Shown here: piece by piece, positions 7,982 to 16,792 of the stretch
How the letters are laid out: each line of letters opens with the position of its first letter
How positions within the stretch are numbered: the first letter of the stretch is position 1
DNA from: an uncultured Bacteroidales bacterium
GTDB taxonomy: Bacteria > Bacteroidota > Bacteroidia > Bacteroidales > FEN-979
DNA length: 64,000 bases
NCBI GenBank assembly: GCA_903877385.1
Contig: CAIRDP010000067.1
Location: 124,001 to 188,000, forward strand
Direction: 5' to 3'
Position numbers and translations under genes: made by a program
The notes under the pieces: generated by a model
Seen by the model: only the letters and a program-made list of their open reading frames with translations
Databases searched by the model: none
Told to the model about the DNA's origin: nothing

Positions 7982-8048
7982 GGCTGAAAAAATTAACTTT
8001 CGGGTCAAAGGTTAATGAATAAGTCAGTAACTAATATCCGTTTAATCC

Positions 8049-9374
8049 ATGAAATCGAAAAATTCATTATTAACTGCTGTCATTTGCTCATTGCTGATTT
8101 TCACTATTAACTGTAACGCCCAGCTAAACGCCTACGTAAGGCAGGTGATAACCTCCAATTCGGGAAGGTTTGAATACGCACCCCCGTACGCTGATTATGT
8201 TACATTACAATCGTACAACCCTCTGAGTAAGAAAGTAAATACTTTTGGTACGATATATACTCAGTCTTCCCAATCCATTGTGATAAGCGGGAATTACGGT
8301 TTTTTTGCTGCCCAGGATTCCATTGTCAAGTATGATCTGAACAACTTTAAGCGCATGGCTGCCATTGCCGATTCAGGCCTGAACCGGATGATAGTTTATA
8401 AGGGCAAACTGCTTGTTTCAAAACAATACCCTGTGAACAGTGATTATCTTGAAGTCCTGGATACGGCAAATCTCTCCCTTATTGCCGAAGTTAAGGGGAT
8501 ATCGGGCGATTGCGGCGGCATAAGCAGTTTAAACGATACCGTTTATGTTGCGGTGAACCGCGGCTACCTGGGAACCGAGGGAAAACTTGCTGTGATTGAT
8601 CCTTCATCATGGACCCTGAAAGCAGAAGTTAATTTTGGCCATAAAGCGGTAGGCATCATGGAGATGTATATGTACAACAACCAGATCTTCTCAGTGAATA
8701 AAACCCCTTACGGGGTCATTGATACCGGCAGCGTTACCGTATACACGCCAGCGAACCGCAGCTTCACCAATGTCTTCCTTCCGTTTACTGTGGGTGCGGG
8801 TTCCGGGATCAAAGACAGCCTTCTGTACCTCGGGCTGAATTATGGCATAGGTTCATTCAATATGAATACTCTTGCAATTGCAGATACTACTATCATAAAA
8901 GACCCGGGTTCATTGGTTTACACTTACATTATTTCGTCGGCCGTAGATACCCTTGAGGGAAGGATTTATACCAACATTGGAGATTATCAGAATGCAGGGT
9001 ACTGCCTGGTGACTTCAATAAAGGGGGACTCCATCGACACTTACCCGACAGGGATTTCTTCAGATGCTGTGGCCGTGGATACCCGTTTTTACGGTACCGG
9101 GGTACAAAACAATACAGCAAAGGAACTTGACATCAAACTATACCCCAATCCAGTCCAGGACCGGCTGAAGATCAGCTTTGAAAATAATACCAGACTTACT
9201 TCACTGAATGTAACGGATATCAGCGGGCGGGAAATACTGGAATTCAAACCGGGAAACCAGCAGGGTACTTATTTTGAATTACCCGTTAATTCCCTCGCTC
9301 CGGGTGTATACTACCTTATGATCAGCACAACGGAAGGCCGCATGTTCAGAACATTTGCGGTCGCTGCCCATTAA
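8049..9374 (+). CDS. BtuG-like secreted beta-propeller with T9SS sorting domain
   Basis: A 441-residue exported protein. It has an N-terminal signal peptide (about residues 1-24), a YncE/DUF5074-like seven-bladed propeller body with repeated D-x-LN, VLDTANLSL and AVIDPSS blade signatures, and a type A T9SS C-terminal domain from about residue 364 (KLYPNPV...) ending AVAAH. It directly follows a cobalamin riboswitch. In Bacteroides, BtuG is a surface propeller that binds B12 tightly and hands it to BtuB; BtuG is a lipoprotein, whereas this one appears to reach the surface through T9SS. The next gene is convergent, so it is probably transcribed alone. The B12-binding role is inferred from the riboswitch and fold. 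Confidence 0.82.
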   Translation: MKSKNSLLTAVICSLLIFTINCNAQLNAYVRQVITSNSGRFEYAPPYADYVTLQSYNPLSKKVNTFGTIYTQSSQSIVISGNYGFFAAQDSIVKYDLNNFKRMAAIADSGLNRMIVYKGKLLVSKQYPVNSDYLEVLDTANLSLIAEVKGISGDCGGISSLNDTVYVAVNRGYLGTEGKLAVIDPSSWTLKAEVNFGHKAVGIMEMYMYNNQIFSVNKTPYGVIDTGSVTVYTPANRSFTNVFLPFTVGAGSGIKDSLLYLGLNYGIGSFNMNTLAIADTTIIKDPGSLVYTYIISSAVDTLEGRIYTNIGDYQNAGYCLVTSIKGDSIDTYPTGISSDAVAVDTRFYGTGVQNNTAKELDIKLYPNPVQDRLKISFENNTRLTSLNVTDISGREILEFKPGNQQGTYFELPVNSLAPGVYYLMISTTEGRMFRTFAVAAH

Positions 9375-11722
9375 TATACCACGATTTCATCCGCAAAAAT
9401 CCAGCTGGGTTGCCCGGCGCCTTCATGCCAGGCGGGGCAAACCCCGTAATTCTTTGCCGTCACCTTCAGGTACCTTGCAGGTGTGGAGGGGAAAGGCTGG
9501 GTGAAATGCTGGATGAACACCATCTCTTCTTCGGGCGAAGCAGTGTTCAGGACCTGGTTCACCGAATGCCATTTCTTTCCATCCGATGAAAGAGCATATT
9601 CAACGTATTTTGGCATGAATATCCAGGATTTCTGGTTCTGCAACATGGTCATCATGACCGAGGTAATGATAGTTTCTTTTCCGAAGTCAATAATAAGGTC
9701 CAGGTCATTGCCAAGATAGCCTTGCCACAAACCGTCGTGATGATCCTTGCTCCCTCTTAAGCCATCTATAAGGGCTGTTTCACCTCCGGCAGGGTATCTC
9801 ACCGACCATGTGGATTTATATATTACTTTTTTACCGACAGCAAGATGGAAAATAAAGTTGCGTTCGCTGATCTTCTCTTTAAGTTTCCCGTCGGCAAACA
9901 AGCCTGCTTTGATCGGAGTGCTTCCGCTGATTTCAAATGGTTCGGTATACAATAAGGATTTCAAATTAGGGTCTTTCCCGTTAAGCGTATAATAAATAGG
10001 AATATCCAGCTGTTCCGAGGATAACACCACTTTTACCTTACCTGACTTTTTCTCGAACAGGGTATTGATATCGGCCCTGAAAGAGCCGGCTGAATAGTTT
10101 ACCTGCATGTAATCGAGTTTTTTAAGATGAGGTGTGAGCCTGGTCCTGAATTCTTTGAAATTACGAACCGCCTTAGGGGACCAATCCACTTCGGCCAGGG
10201 CTATCATTCGTGGCAGGGCCATGTACTCAACCTGTTTCACTGTGGGGATGAATTCCGTCCATATGTTCCCCTGTGCCCCAAGGATGTGTTTTTGTTCCTC
10301 TGCATTGAGCTCTTCGGGGATTGGTTCATAGGAATATACTTTTTTAAGCGTTAGAAAACCACCGATTGCTTTGGGTTCGGTTGAAGGTTCAGCCTGGTAA
10401 CGGTCGAAGTAGCAGTAATCGCCAGGGGTCATAATTGCATCATGTCCCTGCCTGGCAGCAGCAATACCGCCTTCGAGGCCCCGCCACGACATCACCGTGG
10501 CCTCAGGTGCGATACCCCCGTCAAGGATTTCATCCCATCCGATAAGTCTCCTGTTTTTTGAAAGTATGAATTTTTCTATCCTTTTTATAAAATAACTTTG
10601 CAGTTCATTCTCATCTTTCAGTCCTTCGGCTTTGATCCTTGCCTGGCATTTTGGGCAGGTTTTCCAGTTAGTTTTATCAGCTTCATCACCTCCTATATGG
10701 ATATACTTTGATGGGAAAAGCTCAATGACTTCTGTAAGCACATCCTGAATAAAAGTGAATACCGAATCATTCCCTGCACATAAAATATCGGTATTGGGCC
10801 AATAGGTTCCCGGGGGTACGGTGAACGGGCCTCCTGTACATGAAAGACGGGGATAAGCTGCCAGAACTTCAACTGAATGAGCGGGCATTTCGATCTCGGG
10901 GATTATAGTGACATGCCTCTGGGCTGCGTATTGCACAATTTCACGGATGTCGTTCTGGGTGTAAAAACCGCCATAGGTTGCTTTTTCACCGGGTTTCTGT
11001 GATTCACGCTTGTTCCATGGATCGTTTTCGTGGTCAACCCTCCACGCGCCTATACTGGTCAGCCTGGGGTATTTTTTAATTTCTATGCGCCAGCCGTTGT
11101 CGTCGGTAAGATGCCAGTGAAACACATTCATCTTGTACATGGCAATGAGGTCAATATACTGCCTGATAAATTCCTTAGGAAAGAAATGCCTGGAAACATC
11201 AAGGTGCATTCCCCTGTACTGGAAACGGGGATGATCCTTAATCTCGAGGCAGGGAAGCTGGAACTGCAGGTCCCGGGCATCATTCCTTGATGAATAGATC
11301 TCGGGCGGCAGCAACTGGATCAGGCTTTGCAGCCCGTAAAACAAACCTGCCCCGTCGGTCGCCTCAATAATTATGCTTTGGGATGAGATTGTCAGAGAAT
11401 AACCTTCGGGAGGCATCTTACCCTTTTTTGAGAACTCGAAAAAAATCCCGTTCTGCATTGTCCTGGTCCCGGCCGGGGCTTCAAGCACTTTCATCCCTTT
11501 TAAACCGGCCTTATCCATCAACTGTGCAAACAAAGCTGCAGTTAAAGCCGATTCCGAGTCCACATTCTGAACATAAAGCACAGTCTTAGTATTCAGTTCG
11601 AAACTGCCCGTTTTCAATTTTACTGAAAATGGTTTCGGTATTATGTTCACAGCCTGGGCCTTAATCTGGTTTAAGGACAACAGGGATACAAGGATTACAA
11701 GGAGGAAGGATTTTTTCATCAT
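9371..11722 (-). CDS. GH20 beta-N-acetylhexosaminidase
   Basis: Exported family 20 hexosaminidase that removes terminal GlcNAc or GalNAc from glycans. The start at 11722 (MMKKSFLL) is chosen because it begins a clear signal peptide and leaves 8 bp after the kinase gene; a longer reading frame starts inside that gene. Order: signal peptide, GH20b N-terminal domain (to about residue 155), TIM barrel with the catalytic D346-E347 pair in HIGGDEADKTNW, a chitobiase C-like beta domain and an F5/8 type C (discoidin) domain at the end. It is the last gene of the cutC-kinase-GH20 unit and overlaps the propeller gene stop by 4 bp, tail to tail. Confidence 0.93.
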   Translation of the reverse strand: MMKKSFLLVILVSLLSLNQIKAQAVNIIPKPFSVKLKTGSFELNTKTVLYVQNVDSESALTAALFAQLMDKAGLKGMKVLEAPAGTRTMQNGIFFEFSKKGKMPPEGYSLTISSQSIIIEATDGAGLFYGLQSLIQLLPPEIYSSRNDARDLQFQLPCLEIKDHPRFQYRGMHLDVSRHFFPKEFIRQYIDLIAMYKMNVFHWHLTDDNGWRIEIKKYPRLTSIGAWRVDHENDPWNKRESQKPGEKATYGGFYTQNDIREIVQYAAQRHVTIIPEIEMPAHSVEVLAAYPRLSCTGGPFTVPPGTYWPNTDILCAGNDSVFTFIQDVLTEVIELFPSKYIHIGGDEADKTNWKTCPKCQARIKAEGLKDENELQSYFIKRIEKFILSKNRRLIGWDEILDGGIAPEATVMSWRGLEGGIAAARQGHDAIMTPGDYCYFDRYQAEPSTEPKAIGGFLTLKKVYSYEPIPEELNAEEQKHILGAQGNIWTEFIPTVKQVEYMALPRMIALAEVDWSPKAVRNFKEFRTRLTPHLKKLDYMQVNYSAGSFRADINTLFEKKSGKVKVVLSSEQLDIPIYYTLNGKDPNLKSLLYTEPFEISGSTPIKAGLFADGKLKEKISERNFIFHLAVGKKVIYKSTWSVRYPAGGETALIDGLRGSKDHHDGLWQGYLGNDLDLIIDFGKETIITSVMMTMLQNQKSWIFMPKYVEYALSSDGKKWHSVNQVLNTASPEEEMVFIQHFTQPFPSTPARYLKVTAKNYGVCPAWHEGAGQPSWIFADEIVVY

Positions 11723-11730
11723 AAAAGGGT

Positions 11731-12831
11731 TCAAGAATTTGATTTGCAAAGATCAGAAATAATCCTTTCCATAGAAGAAGCATTTTGCTCCATACTTTGA
11801 ACCAGCCTGAACTGGGCCCTGGCTCTTTGGATGTTATGCCCCGGGAAATGGATTTTATAGTATGTATCGCCGGCCAGGAAATCGGTGAGGAACCTAAGGC
11901 CTATAATAAAGGTCATGAACCTGGCCGAGAAAGCAAGATGGCTCTTCTCTTCCAGGGTGAGCGATCGGCCGGCCGACTCAAGGAAACCCCTGCAGTAGGC
12001 TTCGAAAAGCTCCATGTTGATATTCACTTTCTCCAGGTCGGCTTCGTCCTCGGCCCCGGTGTTTGCACCTGTGCGGATAGCATCGCCAAAATCATAAAGA
12101 ACATATCCCGGCATCACCGTGTCGAGGTCCACAATGCAGATTGCCTTATCATTTTCATCAAAAAGAATGTTGTTGAACTTGGTGTCGTTATGGGTGACCC
12201 TCAGCGGTATCCGGCCCGAAAGCCCGAGTTTCAGTATCTTATGCATCCCGGCTGAGCGTTCTTCAATGAACAGGATCTCGTTTTTTGCTTCTTCGGCCCT
12301 TTTGTATGGATCCTCTTCACATGTTTTTTTGAAAGCTGCCAGGCGGGTCTTTATATTATGAAAATCCTTGATGGTTTCCGAAAGGCTGTCTGCATCCAGG
12401 TCGGCCGTCAGCCTCAGGAATAAGCCGAAAGCCTTGCCGCCTTCATATGCCAGCCCGGCATTCGGGACCTGGTCAAAGCTCCTGCTCCCTCCGATAAAGT
12501 TGAACATCCTCCAGTAATTTCCTTCATCATCCCTGTAAAAAAAATGCCCGTCCCTTGCCGGGACAAGACTGAGCCCGACACACTGGATGCAGGGTCCGGC
12601 CAGACGGATCTTCTCCGAAATATGCTTTGTGACTTTCAGGATGTTATCAGTAAGCAGGGGAATATCTTTAAATATCTGGTGATTGATCCTTTGAAGGAAA
12701 TATCCGGGTAAGCCGGCCGGGGATATTGCAATACGATACGAGTCATTGATATGTCCCGATCCCACCCGCTCGAATGCTGAGGCTGTACCGTCGATTCTGA
12801 ACTCTTTGACAATCTGAAGGATATCATTCAT
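11731..12831 (-). CDS. APH-fold sugar kinase, NahK-like (putative N-acetylhexosamine 1-kinase)
   Basis: A 366-residue aminoglycoside-phosphotransferase-fold kinase. The start at 12831 (MNDILQ) avoids overlap with cutC. It carries the catalytic Brenner motif HNDTKFNN and the metal-binding DLDTVMPG. Homologues such as bifidobacterial NahK phosphorylate the anomeric C1 of GlcNAc/GalNAc. Its location directly before a GH20 hexosaminidase supports a role in salvaging the released amino sugars. Antibiotic resistance is unlikely from this context. Substrate is inference. Confidence 0.75.
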   Translation of the reverse strand: MNDILQIVKEFRIDGTASAFERVGSGHINDSYRIAISPAGLPGYFLQRINHQIFKDIPLLTDNILKVTKHISEKIRLAGPCIQCVGLSLVPARDGHFFYRDDEGNYWRMFNFIGGSRSFDQVPNAGLAYEGGKAFGLFLRLTADLDADSLSETIKDFHNIKTRLAAFKKTCEEDPYKRAEEAKNEILFIEERSAGMHKILKLGLSGRIPLRVTHNDTKFNNILFDENDKAICIVDLDTVMPGYVLYDFGDAIRTGANTGAEDEADLEKVNINMELFEAYCRGFLESAGRSLTLEEKSHLAFSARFMTFIIGLRFLTDFLAGDTYYKIHFPGHNIQRARAQFRLVQSMEQNASSMERIISDLCKSNS

Positions 12832-12844
12832 GTTATTCTGCCGC

Positions 12845-13591
12845 TCAGGATTTATTATCCAGTATTTCCATGGCCTTCCTGATCCGTTCAGCATCCACTT
12901 CATCATGATCATACTCCGAAAGATCAGGTTTCCCCATCTTCACATCATTCCTGAAAAAAGTCATGGGAGATGAAACCTTACGAACCAGGTACATATGAAA
13001 TTCAGAAGCCCCGGTGGCATCAGCAACTTCCTCCAGGTTATTCTCCTTTATTCCATGGCCGGGCATGATGATAATGCGAGAGCCGGCATGATTAATGAGC
13101 TTTCTTATCAGGGGAGCACCCAGCAGCGCGCTGTCGCTTTGCCCCGATGTAAGCACCCTGTCAATACCGAGGGAAACCAGGTCATCGAGGGCCCTGAACG
13201 GATCGACAGTCATGTCAAAAGCCCGGTGGCAGGTTACCTGCATTGGCCTGGCAAGACCAGCAAGATGGCCCATACGTTCCCTATCAATGCTGCCGTCGGG
13301 TTTAAGTATCCCGAAAACAACCCCCTCGGCACCCAGTTCTTTTGCCGAGAGGATGTCATTTTTCATGATCTCAAATTCATCCTCCGAATACAGGAAATCT
13401 GAACCCCTCGGACGGATCATCACCATGATCGGTATATGAAGACGCTGCCTTGCAAACCTGATGGTTCCGGAGCTGGGTGTACAGCCGCCTTCGGGCATGT
13501 TTTCGCAAAGTTCGATACGGCCGGCTCCTCCTTTTTGAGCTTCAACCGCCGAAATTGCTGAATTGACGCAAGCTTCAAGTATCCTCTTCAT
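12845..13591 (-). CDS. cutC: CutC family TIM-barrel protein
   Basis: A 248-residue cytosolic protein with the CutC pattern: LEACVNSAISAVEAQKGGAGRIELC at the start split over the first strand and helix, GGCTPS, IMVMIRPRG and the CHRAFDM segment. CutC was named for copper tolerance in E. coli, but that role is disputed and no copper genes are nearby. Here it heads an operon with a sugar kinase and GH20, pointing to carbohydrate metabolism. A good promoter lies 40 bp upstream. Confidence 0.92.
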   Translation of the reverse strand: MKRILEACVNSAISAVEAQKGGAGRIELCENMPEGGCTPSSGTIRFARQRLHIPIMVMIRPRGSDFLYSEDEFEIMKNDILSAKELGAEGVVFGILKPDGSIDRERMGHLAGLARPMQVTCHRAFDMTVDPFRALDDLVSLGIDRVLTSGQSDSALLGAPLIRKLINHAGSRIIIMPGHGIKENNLEEVADATGASEFHMYLVRKVSSPMTFFRNDVKMGKPDLSEYDHDEVDAERIRKAMEILDNKS

Positions 13592-13630
13592 GAAATTGGA
13601 AAATGATTATTATTTGGCCAAACCGGCATG

Positions 13631-13638
13631 CAAATATA
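13631..13638 (-). promoter_or_regulatory. Promoter of the cutC-kinase-GH20 operon
   Basis: Minus-strand TATATTTG matches TAnnTTTG, with a TTG 23 bp further upstream inside the end of the radical SAM gene. The predicted leader is about 35 nt. This separates the amino-sugar operon from the genes upstream of it. Confidence 0.52.
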
Positions 13639-13654
13639 GGATTTAGGGACCAAC

Positions 13655-14647
13655 CTATAACCAACGGCTTAAGCCTGTTCCTTCGGTACAGTTACTGCAG
13701 ATTTCCACCGTTTCCCTTTTCTTCAATAACATCCTCCTGAAATCATTGTACTCCCTGCCGTTCCATATTTCCCTGAAAATTAAGTTTTTAATGTTCCCCA
13801 GCAGGTGGCGGGCATCTTTATCAAAACAACAGGGCACTATATTCCCATCCCAGCATATAACGGCGGAAGTCCACATTCTGAAACAATGATTTGGTAAAGT
13901 GTTCTTTATCGTCCATACTGCATCCTGCATACTGTACCTGGAATATTTTTCTGCGGATGGCATGAGGGGGTTGCCCTGGCTGAAATCGTTGAACTGAGCT
14001 GTCTTGATTTCGACACGATCACCACCCCATTCAATTCCTTTTTGGCGGATGTCATTGAGCTGTTGCTGGTTGGTTTTAAGAACAAGAAACTGTATGATGA
14101 TCTTCGGGCTGTTGCTCCCTGATTTCTTTTTTGCTTCGGCCAGGGTTCTGATCCCTTCAACCACCTTTTCAAGCGAGCCCCCGGCCCGGTATGACTCATA
14201 GGTCTCCTGGTCGGTTCCGTCAACCGAAATGATGAGGCGGTTCAAACCTGATTTTACCGTGGCTTCGGCATTTATTTTGTCCAGGAAATGCCCGTTGGTT
14301 GAGGAGCTCACATAAATGCCTTTGGAGTGGGCATGGGCGATGAAATCGATGAAGAGAGGGTTCATATACGGCTCCCCCTGGAAATACAGGGTAAGCCATG
14401 ATAATTCGGGAGAAAGCTGTTCAATCAGCGAGTGGAACATGGCAAGGTCCATGAAGCCTGAAGCCCTGCTGAGTTCCTTCATGCCGCTTGGGCATTCGGG
14501 ACAATGCAGGTTGCAGCGGTTGGTGGGTTCTATGGACACTGCCCAGGGCATGCCAAAATGAACCGGATGACGGATAATCCGGGATAAAAGATATCCGCAG
14601 ACTAGTTTTAAGAAATTGATGATCCGTGGAAAAGTGATGAGTCTCAA
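13655..14647 (-). CDS. Radical SAM/SPASM domain protein
   Basis: A 330-residue radical SAM protein. The cluster motif is C45, C49, C52 (CNLHCPEC), followed by a GEP motif (QGEPYMNP), and a C-terminal SPASM region with the cysteines in CFRMW, CWDGNIVPCC and CSNC that bind auxiliary Fe-S clusters. An N-terminal hydrophobic stretch (about 8-25) might associate with the membrane. SPASM proteins modify peptides or lipids/sugars, but no precursor peptide gene is visible, so the substrate is unknown. It follows the 106-residue gene by 13 bp. Confidence 0.85.
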   Translation of the reverse strand: MRLITFPRIINFLKLVCGYLLSRIIRHPVHFGMPWAVSIEPTNRCNLHCPECPSGMKELSRASGFMDLAMFHSLIEQLSPELSWLTLYFQGEPYMNPLFIDFIAHAHSKGIYVSSSTNGHFLDKINAEATVKSGLNRLIISVDGTDQETYESYRAGGSLEKVVEGIRTLAEAKKKSGSNSPKIIIQFLVLKTNQQQLNDIRQKGIEWGGDRVEIKTAQFNDFSQGNPLMPSAEKYSRYSMQDAVWTIKNTLPNHCFRMWTSAVICWDGNIVPCCFDKDARHLLGNIKNLIFREIWNGREYNDFRRMLLKKRETVEICSNCTEGTGLSRWL

Positions 14648-14660
14648 TGCCGGGAAAAGT

Positions 14661-14981
14661 TTACTCAGCCTGCTTTTCAGTTAAGGGATCATGCTGTGGA
14701 TGCAGGCCATGCTTTTCTTTCTTTTTCTTTTTACGTTTGGCCAGGAAATCCTTCCCAAACGTAAAAAGCTTTCCAACGACCGTTGTGGTTGTACTTACAT
14801 CGTCAATAAGAGTCCCCATAAGATTACGGAACGACAGCAGGCGAACCAGGTTCTGGTAGTTGTATTTGATCCCTTCTTCCCTGCGGGTAATTTCTGTTTG
14901 CAATCTTTCCTTCTCACGCTCCAGGTCCGACAGGGAGTTGATATGATTTACCCTGACCTTGTATGGTTCACTAGTTCTCAT
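14661..14981 (-). CDS. Small basic hypothetical protein of envelope cassette
   Basis: 106 residues, no signal peptide. The N-terminal half predicts a coiled coil (DLEREKERLQTEITRREEG); the middle has a short weakly hydrophobic segment and the tail is lysine-rich (KRKKKKKEKHG). The start overlaps the end of the holin-like gene by 11 bp, implying coupled translation. In Bacteroidota such short coiled-coil proteins often sit beside YtxH and holin-like genes; no function is known. Confidence 0.7.
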   Translation of the reverse strand: MRTSEPYKVRVNHINSLSDLEREKERLQTEITRREEGIKYNYQNLVRLLSFRNLMGTLIDDVSTTTTVVGKLFTFGKDFLAKRKKKKKEKHGLHPQHDPLTEKQAE

Positions 14982-15333
14982 CTTCCTCCTCCATTATAAT
15001 TTTAGCCAGCTTTTTTACCATGGGATTGACAAACAGCTTGTTACGCATGCCGTAAATAGTCAGCCCCGTAACGATATAAAATCCCACAATGATCAGGGCG
15101 CCCACGAAAGTCGGCCCGATTTCTTCTCCGTACCAGAATACAAAGGCAAAGGAGATGAACAGTAACAGGAACATTCCCAGTATGAAGAAGATCACTGAGA
15201 GCAGGAAAAAAGAAGCCATGCGGGCGATCTTTTCGGTAAGCAGCAGTTTGATGTAATCTATTCTCAGGTTGACGTAATCCTTCACGTTTTCGGTCATAGA
15301 TGAGACATTATCCGATATGCGGTTTGATTCCAT
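14971..15333 (-). CDS. Holin-X/YqjE-like small membrane protein
   Basis: 120 residues with an N-terminal amphipathic helix, two transmembrane segments (about 40-65 and 72-95) separated by a short WYGEEIGP loop, and an acidic tail (EEEDEN). The pattern matches phage-holin-superfamily (Actinobacterial Holin-X, YqjE) proteins that accompany stress-related envelope genes and are not true lysis holins. It is co-directional with the YtxH gene upstream and the 106-residue gene downstream. Confidence 0.75.
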   Translation of the reverse strand: MESNRISDNVSSMTENVKDYVNLRIDYIKLLLTEKIARMASFFLLSVIFFILGMFLLLFISFAFVFWYGEEIGPTFVGALIIVGFYIVTGLTIYGMRNKLFVNPMVKKLAKIIMEEEDEN

Positions 15334-15375
15334 TGTAAATCCTTTTAAATGTTACCTAAGTAATGATGAAAAAGT

Positions 15376-15627
15376 TCATGCTGAGGGAGATGCTTCCTGT
15401 TCCGGCTTTTGGGCATCCCCGGCTTTTTTTTCGGAAGTCAGTACCGATTTAAGTTCTTCAAAACTGGTGGGAAAACCCTCCTCAAGTTTATCGGCAATGT
15501 CAAGTATTTTATCCTTTATTCTTTTTCTTGTTTTGGTCCCTTTTTCAGGTGCGATAAGCATGCCAAGGCCGATGCCAATGGCAAGCCCGGCTACTGCTGC
15601 GATCAGGATGTTTGACTTACCAGCCAT
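15376..15627 (-). CDS. YtxH domain protein
   Basis: 83 residues. An N-terminal glycine-rich transmembrane helix (IAAVAGLAIGIGLGMLIAP) is followed by EKGTKTRKRIKDK, the hallmark of the YtxH (gas-vesicle-protein-like) family, and a soluble amphipathic tail. Family members are membrane-anchored general-stress proteins. It lies 21 bp after the AI-2E family gene. Confidence 0.85.
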   Translation of the reverse strand: MAGKSNILIAAVAGLAIGIGLGMLIAPEKGTKTRKRIKDKILDIADKLEEGFPTSFEELKSVLTSEKKAGDAQKPEQEASPSA

Positions 15628-15648
15628 AATTGTACTTTTTATAACGTT

Positions 15649-16746
15649 TTAATGTTTCATTTCTTTAATAAGGCGAAAATTGCTCAGGAATTCCGTGGCA
15701 ACAATTTTAAGGAAGCCGTATGCGGGTACGGCAACGACCATTGCAGGTATTCCTCCCATCCCGGCAGCGGCGATCACGACCAGGAATATCTCAACAGGGT
15801 GGGCTTTTACACTCTTGCCCTGTATGAAGGGCTGGAAAACGTTGTTGTCGATCAACTGGACCACCAGCATGGCAACAGCAATTTTTATAGCCATTGGCCA
15901 GATCTGATCATAATTGCCTGCGCTTATCACCCCGGTAAGCCCAAGCAATACGCCGGTGATAACCGCAATTATCCCACCAATGTAAGGAATAATAATAATG
16001 ATGCCGGCGAAGAAGGCAATAACCAGGGCTCCCTCCACTCCAACAATAACCAGGGCAACGGAATAAGTCAGAATATTGGCCAGTATCTGGATGATCATAC
16101 CGATAAAATATCTGGATAACAGCTTTTTGCTCTTCAGCATAATACTTCTGGTCTGATCCTCGTATTTTTCGGGAACGATCAGCAGCAAAAGCCTGGGCAT
16201 CATAGAATGGTCGTAAAGAAAGAAAAACGAGAGAAAAAGAATGGAAAAGACATTGAAAAAGAATGAGCCGGTGATGGAAATAACCGATGACAGGACGTTG
16301 GAGAATAAGTCGAAATCAAGCAGCTTGATGACCATGGTTTTAAGGGATGTTTCGAGAGTTGCCCCTTTGGGAATGATCCCGTACTGTCGCAGGCTTGTCT
16401 GTACCCAGCTGATCTGAGATTGAAAATGTTCAATGAATTTTTGTGTGTCGATCTGTGAAATCATGGTGGCTTCACGGATCACAAGGGGAATGAAAAATGA
16501 AAAGAGCCCGAATACCACAATGATCATTAATACGAGCGTGATTGCCACACTGAGGCCACGGGGAAATTTTATTTTTCCGATCCTTAGTTTACAAAAAAGT
16601 TCAACCAGGGGAGTTCCAACAATGGATATCACCATGGCGACAATGATGAAAATAACGATCTGTGAAAAATACCAGACCAGGAAGCCAACTATCCCAATGA
16701 ACGCGAGGATGAAAAAAAGCTTATAACGCTCGTATAAGTCCGACAT
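15649..16746 (-). CDS. AI-2E family transporter (PF01594)
   Basis: A 365-residue inner-membrane protein with about eight hydrophobic helices, including an N-terminal pair, a soluble loop (about 110-160), and the conserved C-terminal GxxxxxxPYIGGIIA and LVVQLIDNNVFQPFIQGKSV segments. The family was named for autoinducer-2 export, but many members move ions or are uncharacterised, so the substrate is open. It heads a five-gene minus-strand unit and has a very good promoter lying across the end of the transposase gene. Confidence 0.9.
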   Translation of the reverse strand: MSDLYERYKLFFILAFIGIVGFLVWYFSQIVIFIIVAMVISIVGTPLVELFCKLRIGKIKFPRGLSVAITLVLMIIVVFGLFSFFIPLVIREATMISQIDTQKFIEHFQSQISWVQTSLRQYGIIPKGATLETSLKTMVIKLLDFDLFSNVLSSVISITGSFFFNVFSILFLSFFFLYDHSMMPRLLLLIVPEKYEDQTRSIMLKSKKLLSRYFIGMIIQILANILTYSVALVIVGVEGALVIAFFAGIIIIIPYIGGIIAVITGVLLGLTGVISAGNYDQIWPMAIKIAVAMLVVQLIDNNVFQPFIQGKSVKAHPVEIFLVVIAAAGMGGIPAMVVAVPAYGFLKIVATEFLSNFRLIKEMKH

Positions 16747-16761
16747 TACACTTATTTTCTA

Positions 16762-16792
16762 CAAACCTACTGGTTTTTTACCGGAAAGTCAA
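16762..16792 (-). promoter_or_regulatory. Near-ideal Bacteroidota promoter for the AI-2E/YtxH/holin unit
   Basis: On the minus strand, TTG (16790-16792), a 20 bp spacer and TAGGTTTG (16762-16769) fit the TTG-N(17-23)-TAnnTTTG rule exactly. The -33 box lies within the last codons of the transposase and the -7 box overlaps its stop. Confidence 0.65.

Noticed and set aside
7804-8022. 72-residue open frame in front of the BtuG-like gene
   Set aside because: It runs through the cobalamin riboswitch; composition follows the RNA structure, not a protein.
11731-12831. Aminoglycoside resistance phosphotransferase
   Set aside because: The fold is shared, but the GH20 context and NahK-like layout favour a sugar kinase.
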